From Aurelia coerulea (taxonomy: Eukaryota > Cnidaria > Scyphozoa > Semaeostomeae > Ulmaridae), in assembly GCA_039566865.1 (NCBI GenBank), contig CM076949.1, positions 7,727,501 through 7,791,500 of the forward strand: a stretch of 64,000 nt of DNA. The letters run 5' to 3'. The notes beneath the pieces are model-generated. The model saw only the letters and a program-made list of their open reading frames with translations. It was not told the DNA's origin and made no database searches. Both the position numbers and the translations under genes were made by a program. The first letter of the stretch is position 1, and every line of letters begins with the position of its first letter. Of the stretch, positions 55,201-64,000 are shown piece after piece.

Positions 55201-58200
55201 CCAAAGAGAAGTAAGGTAATTCTGTTTATATTTCGTGTTTTTACCAAAGAGAAGTAAGGTAATTCTGTTTATGTTTCGTGTTTTTACCAAAGAGAAGTAA
55301 GGTAATTTTGTTTATATTTCGTGTTTTTACCAAAGGGAACTAAGGTAATTCTGTTTATATTTCGTGTTTTTACCAAAGAGAAGTAAGGTAATTCTGTTTA
55401 ATTTCGTGTTTTTACCAAAGAGAAGTAAGGTAATTCTGTTTATATTTCGTGTTTTTACCAAAGAGAAGTAAGGTAATTCTGTTTATATTTCGTGTTTTTA
55501 CCAAAGAGAAGTAAGGTAATTCTGTTTATATTTCGTGTTTTTACCAAAGAGAAGTAAGGTAATTCTGTTTATATTTCGTGTTTTTACCAAAGAGAAGTAA
55601 GGTAATTCTGTTTATATTTCGTGTTTTTACCAAAGAGAAGTAAGGTAATTCTGTTTATGTTTCGTGTTTTTACCAAAGAGAAGTAAGGTAATTCTGTTTA
55701 ATTTCGTGTTTTTACCAAAGAGAAGTAAGGTAATTCTGTTTATATTTCGTGTTTTTACCAAAGAGAAGTAAGGTAATTCTGTTTATGTTTCGTGTTTTTA
55801 CCAAAGAGAAGTAAGGTAATTCTGTTTAATTTCGTGTTTTTACCAAAGAGAAGTAAGGTAATTCTGTTTATATTTCGTGTTTTTACCAAAGAGAAGTAAG
55901 GTAATTCTGTTTATATTTCGTGTTTTTACCAAAGAGAAGTAAGGTAATTCTGTTTAATTTCGTGTTTCTACCAAAGAGAAGTAAGGTAATTCTGTTTATG
56001 TTTCGTGTTTTTACCAAAGAGAAGTAATGTAATTCTGTTTAATTTCGTGTTTTTACCAAAGAGAAGTAAGGTAATTCTGTTTAATTTCGTGTTTTTACCA
56101 AAGAGAAGTAAGGTAATTCTGTTTATATTTCGTGTTTTTACCAAAGAGAAGTAAGGTAATTCTGTTTATATTTCGTGTTTTTACCAAAGAGAAATAAGGT
56201 AATTCTGTTTATGTTTCGTGTTTTTACCAAAGAGAAGTAAGGTAATTCTGTTTATGTTTCGTGTTTTTACCAAAGAGAAGTAAGGTAATTCTGTTTATAT
56301 TTCGTGTTTTTACCAAAGAGAAGTAAGGTAATTCTGTTTATATTTCGTGTTTTTACCAAAGAGAAGTAAGGTAATTCTGTTTATATTTCGTGTTTTTACC
56401 AAAGAGAAGTAAGGTAATTCTGTTTATGTTTCGTGTTTTTACCAAAGAGAAGTAAGGTAATTCTGTTTATATTTCGTGTTTTTACCAAAGAGAAGTAAGG
56501 TAATTCTGTTTATATTTCGTGTTTTTACCAAAGAGAAGTAAGGTAATTCTGTTTATGTTTCGTGTTTTTACCAAAGAGAAGTAAGGTAATTCTGTTTAAT
56601 TTCGTGTTTTTACCAAAGAGAAGTAATGTAATTCTGTTTATATTTCGTGTTTTTACCAAAGAGAAGTAAGGTAATTCTGTTTATATTTCGTGTTTTTACC
56701 AAAGAGAAGTAAGGTAATTCTGTTTAATTTCGTGTTTTTACCAAAGAGAAGTAAGTTAATTCTGTTTATGTTTCGTGTTTTTACCAAAGAGAAGTAATGT
56801 AATTCTGTTTAATTTCGTGTTTTTACCAAAGAGAAGTAAGGTAATTCTGTTTAATTTCGTGTTTTTACCAAAGAGAAGTAAGGTAATTCTGTTTATGTTT
56901 CGTGTTTTTACCAAAGAGAAGTAAGGTAATTCTGTTTATATTTCGTGTTTTTACCAAAGAGAAGTAAGGTAATTCTGTTTATATTTCGTGTTTTTACCAA
57001 AGAGAAGTAAGGTAATTCTGTTTAATTTCGTGTTTTTACCAAAGAGAAGTAAGGTAATTCTGTTTATGTTTCATGTTTTTACCAAAGAGAAGTAATGTAA
57101 TTCTGTTTAATTTCGTGTTTTTACCAAAGAGAAGTAAGGTAATTCTGTTTAATTTCGTGTTTTTACCAAAGAGAAGTAAGGTAATTCTGTTTATGTTTCG
57201 TGTTTTTACCAAAGAGAAGTAAGGTAATTCTGTTTATATTTCGTGTTTTTACCAAAGAGAAGTAAGGTAATTCTGTTTAATTTCGTGTTTTTACCAAAGA
57301 GAAGTAAGGTAATTTTGTTTATATTTCGTGTTTTTACGAAAGAGAAGTAAGGTAATTCTGTTTAATTTCGTGTTTTTACCAAAGAGAAGTAAGGTAATTT
57401 TGTTTATATTTCATGTTTTTACCAAAGAGAAGTAAGGTAATTTTGTTTATATTTCATGTTTTTACCAAAGAGAAGTAAGGTAATTCTGTTTAATTTCGTG
57501 TTTTTACCAAAGAGAAGTAAGGTAATTCTGTTTAATTTCGTGTTTTTACCAAAGAGAAGTAAGGTAATTCTGTTTATATTTCGTGTTTTTACCAAAGAGA
57601 AGTAAGGTAATTCTGTTTAATTTCGTGTTTTTACCAAAGAGAAGTAAGGTAATTTTGTTTATATTTCGTGTTTTTACCAAAGAGAAGTAAGGTAATTCTG
57701 TTTATAATTCATGTTTTTACCAAAGAGAAGTAAGGTAATTTTGTTTATATTTCATGTTTTTACCAAAGAGAAGTAAGGTAATTTTGTTTATATTTCGTGT
57801 TTTTACCAAAGAGAAGTAAGGTAATTCTGTTTAATTTCGTGTTTTTACCAAAGAGAAGTAAGGTAATTCTGTTTAATTTCGTGTTTTTACCAAAGAGAAG
57901 TAAGGTAATTTTGTTTTATATTTCGTGTTTTTACCAAAGAGAAGTAAGGTAATTCTGTTTACAATTCATGTTTTTACCAAAGAGAAGTAAGGTAATTTTG
58001 TTTATATTTCATGTTTTTACCAAAGAGAAGTAAGGTAATTTTGTTTATATTTCGTGTTTTTACCAAAGAGAAGTAAGGTAATTTTGTTTAATTTCGTGTT
58101 TTTACCAAAGAGAAGTAAGGTAATTTTGTTTAATTTCGTGTTTTTACCAAAGAGAAGTAAGGTAATTTTGTTTCTATTTCGTGTTTTTACCAAAGAGAAG

Positions 58201-59234
58201 TAAGGTAATTCTGTTTATAATTCATGTTTTTACCAAAGAGAAGTAAGGTAATTTTGTTTATATTTCATGTTTTTACCAAAGAGAAGTAAGGTAATTTTGT
58301 TTATATTTCGTGTTTTTACCAAAGAGAAGTAAGGTAATTTTGTTTATATTTCGTGTTTTTACCAAAGAGAAGTAAGGTAATTCTGTTTATATTTCGTGTT
58401 TTTAACAAAGAGAAGTAAGGTAATTTTGTTTATATTTCGTGTTTTTACCAAAGAGAAGTAAGGTAATTTTGTTTATATTTCGTGTTTTTACCAAAGAGAA
58501 GTAAGGTAATTTTGTTTAATTTCGTGTTTTTACCAAAGAGAGGTAAGGTAATTTTGTTTATATTTCGTGTTTTTACCAAAGAGAAGTAAGGTAATTCTGT
58601 TTATATTTCGTGTTTTTACCAAAGAGAAGTAAGGTAATTTTGTTTATATTTCGTGTTTTTACCAAAGAGAAGTAAGGTAATTCTGTTTATGTTTCGTGTT
58701 TTTACCAAAGAGAAGTAATGTAATTCTGTTTAATTTCGTGTTTTTACCAAAGAGAAGTAAGGTAATTTTGTTTATATTTCGTGTTTTTACCAAAGAGAAG
58801 TAAGGTAATTTTGTTTAATTTCGTGTTTTTACCAAAGAGAAGTAAGGTAATTTTGTTTAATTTCGTGTTTTTACCAAAGAGAAGTAAGGTAATTTTGTTT
58901 ATATTTCGTGTTTTTACCAAAGAGAAGTAAGGTAATTCTGTTTATATTTCGTGTTTTTACCAAAGAGAAGTAAGGTAATTCTGTTTATATTTCGTGTTTT
59001 TACCAAAGAGAAGTAAGGTAATTCTGTTTATATTTCGTGTTTTTACCAAAGAGAAGTAAGGTAATTTTGTTTATATTTCGTGTTTTTACCAAAGAGAAGT
59101 AAGGTAATTCTGTTTATATTTCGTGTTTTTACCAAAGAGAAGTAAGGTAATTCTGTTTATATTTCGTGTTTTTACCAAAGAGAAGTAAGGTAATTCTGTT
59201 TAATTTCGTGTTTTTACCAAAGAGAAGTAAGGTA
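46277..59234 (+). repeat. 42/43-bp minisatellite of 5' splice-site units, main block
   Basis: About 300 head-to-tail copies start exactly at the exon 17 donor. The unit reads GTAATTCTGTTTATATTTCG, then TGTTTTTACC, then AAAGAGAAGTAAG: 43 bases, or 42 when TATATTT is TAATTT. Variants include TTTTG/TTCTG, TATGTTTCG, TATATTTCATG, TATAATTCATG, AAGTAATG (donor changed) and AAAGGGAACTAAG. The last repeats the final ten exon bases, GGGAACTAAG. The 42-base form is divisible by three and makes spurious 14-residue periodic frames on the plus strand; these are not genes. Confidence 0.97.
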
Positions 59235-62200
59235 GGGTAAGACGGGGTAAAGTGAACTATTTTGGAGGTTTTTCAAGGATATCTTAAAGAGACAGTAGTT
59301 GAGGGCAAACTTTTTAACGTTGTTTTGACATTATGTCTTTGGGTCAGTTTATCCAGCAAAAAAAATTTTCAAATATTTTTCCATTGTCTCACAAAAGAGC
59401 TTTCTTTGGTGACCGCTGTGCCTAGTTCACTTTACCCCAGGCCGGGGTAAAGTGAACTACTTAGCAATTGTTCGATAAAACCAAAATGATGCTGGTAATA
59501 CCCGAAAACATGATTTATTTTGCAACTCTAAGGTGTCCTTCGCATGCCAAAACGAAACAGACCTAACAATTTCGCAAAAGGGAATTTAAAAAAAGTTAAA
59601 TGGTGACCTATGCAGAGAACGATCTGTGCAGATCAAATATTTACCAAAAACTATTGTGTCAAAGTCACAAATTCGAGTCAGATTGCGAGACCTGAATGCA
59701 ATTCGATGAACAATAATGGGAATATACTTGGAAAATAATATATTGCACATAAATACCAAATCACTAAAAAGAGAAACACTATTTTCAAAATAATTCACTG
59801 TGCCCTGAAACCTACGCCCAGAAATAAAATCAAGAATAGTTATAAATCTATAACAATTATCAATATTCTAATTTCACAGTGATGGCCCTTTTTCCTTTCT
59901 ATGTCCATAGGTATACTTGCTTCATCAAATCCCAATAAAATTCTTGGATCAAAAGCCGTATTTTTCAATGAAGATCAAACTTCGGCTGTCAAATTTTTGG
60001 AGGTTTTTCAGGGAGCTGGTATCAGAATATATTTCTGTGTCATCAGAGCGAAAAATTATCCTGGAAATTATGATTTTTTGAAGGCATTGTTATGAGCCAA
60101 ATGAGGTTGAAACGGTCTTCTTCATCTGACTTCATGTTCACATGTGAATATAAAAAGTTATGGGTAGTTCACTTTACCCCGGTCGAAGCAAAATATTGAC
60201 TGAACGGTAGATCTTTTAAAATATCATGTTAACTGACAAAAAAGTCTCTCTTGGCCCTTTCCTTTTGGAAAACGTAAACACATGGTATGTGCTTCAAATC
60301 CATCAAAACAATTATAGAAATGAATTTCTTCTTGGGGTCAAAAATTAAGATCGAAGATAGAAGCCCAAACCTAAGAACCATAATTTCCCGAGGTTGTTTT
60401 TACTGCCTGGGGTAAAGGGATTTTTTGCAACAACAGGAAGAAATATTTTGCAAAAATGTTTTCATTTTCTGTGAGCACATGTAACAAAGCATTGGGCATA
60501 AATCATGTTTTATCATTGCATGTTTACTTTTGGAGAGAAGCGCGAATGTTCTGAGTAGTTCACTTTACCCCGTAGTTCACTTTACCCCGTCTTACCCTAA
60601 TTCTGTTTAATTTCGTGTTTTTACCAAAGAGAAGTAAGGTAATTCTGTTTATATTTCGTGTTTTTACCAAAGAGAAGTAAGGTAATTCTGTTTATGTTTC
60701 GTGTTTTTACCAAAGAGAAGTAATGTAATTCTGTTTAATTTCATGTTTTTACCAAAGAGAAGTAAGGTAATTCTGTTTATGTTTCGTGTTTTTACCAAAG
60801 AGAAGTAAGGTAATTCTGTTTATATTTCGTGTTTTTACCAAAGAGAAGTAAGGTAATTCTGTTTATGTTTCGTGTTTTTACCAAAGAGAAGTAAGGTAAT
60901 TCTGTTTATATTTCATGTTTTTACCAAAGAGAAGTAAGGTAATTCTGTTTATATTTCGTGTTTTTACCAAAGAGAAGTAAGGTAATTCTGTTTATATTTC
61001 GTGTTTTTACCAAAGAGAAGTAAGGTAATTCTGTTTATATTTCGTGTTTTTACCAAAGAGAAGTAAGGTAATTCTGTTTAATTTCGTGTTTTTACCAAAG
61101 AGAAGTAAGGTAATTCTGTTTATGTTTCGTGTTTTTACCAAAGAGAAGTAATGTAATTCTGTTTATATTTCGTGTTTTTACCAAAGAGAAGTAAGGTAAT
61201 TCTGTTTATGTTTCGTGTTTTTACCAAAGAGAAGTAAGGTAATTCTGTTTATATTTCGTGTTTTTACCAAAGAGAAGTAAGGTAATTCTGTTTATGTTTC
61301 GTGTTTTTACCAAAGAGAAGTATGGTAATTTTGTTTATATTTCGTGTTTTTACCAAAGGGAACTAAGGTAATTCTGTTTATATTTCGTGTTTTTACCAAA
61401 GAGAAGTAAGGTAATTCTGTTTAATTTCGTGTTTTTACCAAAGAGAAGTAATGTAATTCTGTTTATATTTCGTGTTTTTACCAAAGAGAAGTAAGGTAAT
61501 TCTGTTTATGTTTCGTGTTTTTACCAAAGAGAAGTAAGGTAATTTTGTTTATATTTCGTGTTTTTACCAAAGGGAACTAAGGTAATTCTGTTTATATTTC
61601 GTGTTTTTACCAAAGAGAAGTAAGGTAATTCTGTTTAATTTCGTGTTTTTACCAAAGAGAAGTAATGTAATTCTGTTTATATTTCGTGTTTTTACCAAAG
61701 AGAAGTAAGGTAATTCTGTTTATGTTTCGTGTTTTTACCAAAGAGAAGTAAGGTAATTCTGTTTATATTTCGTGTTTTTACCAAAGAGAAGTAAGGTAAT
61801 TCTGTTTATGTTTCGTGTTTTTACCAAAGAGAAGTAAGGTAATTTTGTTTATATTTCGTGTTTTTACCAAAGGGAACTAAGGTAATTCTGTTTATATTTC
61901 GTGTTTTTACCAAAGAGAAGTAAGGTAATTCTGTTTAATTTCGTGTTTTTACCAAAGAGAAGTAAGGTAATTCTGTTTATATTTCGTGTTTTTACCAAAG
62001 AGAAGTAAGGTAATTCTGTTTATATTTCGTGTTTTTACCAAAGAGAAGTAAGGTAATTCTGTTTATATTTCGTGTTTTTACCAAAGAGAAGTAAGGTAAT
62101 TCTGTTTATATTTCGTGTTTTTACCAAAGAGAAGTAAGGTAATTCTGTTTATATTTCGTGTTTTTACCAAAGAGAAGTAAGGTAATTCTGTTTAATTTCG

Positions 62201-63600
62201 TGTTTCTACCAAAGAGAAGTAAGGTAATTCTGTTTATGTTTCGTGTTTTTACCAAAGAGAAGTAATGTAATTCTGTTTAATTTCGTGTTTTTACCAAAGA
62301 GAAGTAAGGTAATTCTGTTTAATTTCGTGTTTTTACCAAAGAGAAGTAAGGTAATTCTGTTTATATTTCGTGTTTTTACCAAAGAGAAGTAAGGTAATTC
62401 TGTTTATATTTCGTGTTTTTACCAAAGAGAAATAAGGTAATTCTGTTTATGTTTCGTGTTTTTACCAAAGAGAAGTAAGGTAATTCTGTTTATGTTTCGT
62501 GTTTTTACCAAAGAGAAGTAAGGTAATTCTGTTTATATTTCGTGTTTTTACCAAAGAGAAGTAAGGTAATTCTGTTTATATTTCGTGTTTTTACCAAAGA
62601 GAAGTAAGGTAATTCTGTTTATATTTCGTGTTTTTACCAAAGAGAAGTAAGGTAATTCTGTTTATGTTTCGTGTTTTTACCAAAGAGAAGTAAGGTAATT
62701 CTGTTTATATTTCGTGTTTTTACCAAAGAGAAGTAAGGTAATTCTGTTTATATTTCGTGTTTTTACCAAAGAGAAGTAAGGTAATTCTGTTTATGTTTCG
62801 TGTTTTTACCAAAGAGAAGTAAGGTAATTCTGTTTAATTTCGTGTTTTTACCAAAGAGAAGTAATGTAATTCTGTTTATATTTCGTGTTTTTACCAAAGA
62901 GAAGTAAGGTAATTCTGTTTATATTTCGTGTTTTTACCAAAGAGAAGTAAGGTAATTCTGTTTAATTTCGTGTTTTTACCAAAGAGAAGTAAGGTAATTC
63001 TGTTTATGTTTCGTGTTTTTACCAAAGAGAAGTAATGTAATTCTGTTTAATTTCGTGTTTTTACCAAAGAGAAGTAAGGTAATTCTGTTTAATTTCGTGT
63101 TTTTACCAAAGAGAAGTAAGGTAATTCTGTTTATGTTTCGTGTTTTTACCAAAGAGAAGTAAGGTAATTCTGTTTATATTTCGTGTTTTTACCAAAGAGA
63201 AGTAAGGTAATTCTGTTTATATTTCGTGTTTTTACCAAAGAGAAGTAAGGTAATTCTGTTTAATTTCGTGTTTTTACCAAAGAGAAGTAAGGTAATTCTG
63301 TTTATGTTTCGTGTTTTTACCAAAGAGAAGTAATGTAATTCTGTTTAATTTCGTGTTTTTACCAAAGAGAAGTAAGGTAATTCTGTTTAATTTCGTGTTT
63401 TTACCAAAGAGAAGTAAGGTAATTCTGTTTATGTTTCGTGTTTTTACCAAAGAGAAGTAAGGTAATTCTGTTTATATTTCGTGTTTTTACCAAAGAGAAG
63501 TAAGGTAATTCTGTTTAATTTCGTGTTTTTACCAAAGAGAAGTAAGGTAATTTTGTTTATATTTCGTGTTTTTACGAAAGAGAAGTAAGGTAATTCAGTT
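52220..63600 (+). repeat. 5.2-kb higher-order duplication inside the array
   Basis: The order of unit variants at about 52220-57390 is repeated at about 57395-63600, with an offset of about 5172 bases before the inserted transposon and about 6535 after it. Rare markers line up: TATAATTCATG (52530/57704), TTTCTATTTCG (52999/58172), TTAACAAAG (53232/58403), GAGAGGTAAGG (53366/58540), and TTACGAAAG (57339/63571). One copy differs by about 7 units (near 55335-55966 against 61870-62203). A shorter shift of about 2390 bases relates 49900-51400 to 52300-53800. Confidence 0.8.
59235..60597. mobile_element. TA-flanked transposon inserted in the array, 1363 bp
   Basis: Ends GGGTAAGACGGGGTAAAGTG and CACTTTACCCCGTCTTACCC are perfect inverted repeats, flanked by TA (59233-59234, 60598-60599). 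The word GGGGTAAAGTGAACT is repeated inside in both orientations: 59424-59438, 59443-59457, 60166-60180, 60557-60571 and 60574-60588. This gives clustered subterminal sites, as in transposase-binding arrays. Open frames are under 75 codons, so it is non-autonomous. Tc1/mariner-type insertion is inferred from the TA duplication. Confidence 0.88.
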
Positions 63601-64000
63601 TAATTTCGTGTTTTTACCAAAGAGAAGTAAGGTAATTCTGTTTATATTTCGTGTTTTTACCAAAGAGAAGTAAGGTAATTCTGTTTATATTTCGTGTTTT
63701 TACCAAAGAGAAGTAAGGTAATTCTGTTTAATTTCGTCTTTTTACCAAAGAGAAGTAAGGTAATTTTGTTTATATTTCGTGTTTTTACCAAAGAGAAGTA
63801 AGGTAATTTTGTTTATATTTCGTGTTTTTACCAAAGAGAAGTAAGGTAATTCTGTTTATATTTCGTGTTTTTACCAAAGAGAAGTAAGGTAATTTTGTTT
63901 AATTTCGTGTTTTTACCAAAGAGAAGTAAGGTAATTCTGTTTAATTTCGTGTTTTTACCAAAGAGAAGTAAGGTAATTCTGTTTAATTTCGTGTTTTTAC
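60598..64000 (+). repeat. 42/43-bp minisatellite, second block, continues past window
   Basis: About 80 further units of the same array resume after the transposon and run to the window edge. TATGTTTCG and AAGTAATG variants are more frequent here than in the first 2 kb. The array end and the next CASP exon are not in the window. Confidence 0.97.

Noticed and set aside
59586..60095. Possible transposase pieces in the array-borne transposon
   Set aside because: The frames are 64-70 codons on opposite strands with no catalytic DDE/D pattern.
46277..64000. CRISPR-like array of regular repeats
   Set aside because: The units are continuous with no unique spacers, lie in a eukaryotic intron, and differ from one another by point changes. 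It is a minisatellite.

Overview
This is intron-rich, AT-rich animal nuclear DNA packed with small DNA transposons, most likely from an invertebrate. Evidence is short exons joined by GT-AG introns, LINE reverse transcriptase debris, a tRNA-derived SINE and dozens of inverted-repeat elements. A cnidarian or another early-branching metazoan is plausible but not proven. I see no bacterial-type operon, CRISPR array or rRNA gene.

Two genes were assembled by eye from exons and are arranged head to head. On the minus strand (about 17414 down to 2025) is an RPA-interacting protein gene (RPAIN): seven coding exons were found and one short exon is missing. On the plus strand, from 17623 to beyond the right edge, is the 5' part of the CASP/CUX1 gene: 17 exons, 1100 coding bases, 366 codons of Golgi-type coiled coil, with every splice phase consistent. 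The two proposed start codons are 208 bases apart, so the gap is a candidate bidirectional promoter.

The introns hold mobile elements whose ends can be read directly. They include hAT-like elements with 8-bp target duplications (2328-5053, 13653-13807, 18305-18601, 24581-28092), TTAA-flanked piggyBac-like elements (14310-15234, 22390-22606, 25302-26189, 29194-29436), long foldback elements with TA duplications and CCGG ends, a MULE-like foldback family with 9-bp duplications, a SINE family, LINE fragments and an SGNH-like retroelement ORF.

The most unusual feature begins exactly at the 5' splice site of CASP exon 17 (46277) and runs to the window end. It is a tandem array of a 42/43-bp unit, about 380 copies over about 16.4 kb, and nearly every unit repeats the exon-end/5' splice-site junction AAG|GTAATT. 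One unit variant still carries the last ten exon bases, so the array appears to have grown from the exon-intron boundary itself. It has nested higher-order duplications and is interrupted once by a 1363-bp TA-flanked transposon (59235-60597), whose empty site survives in the duplicated copy at 54061.
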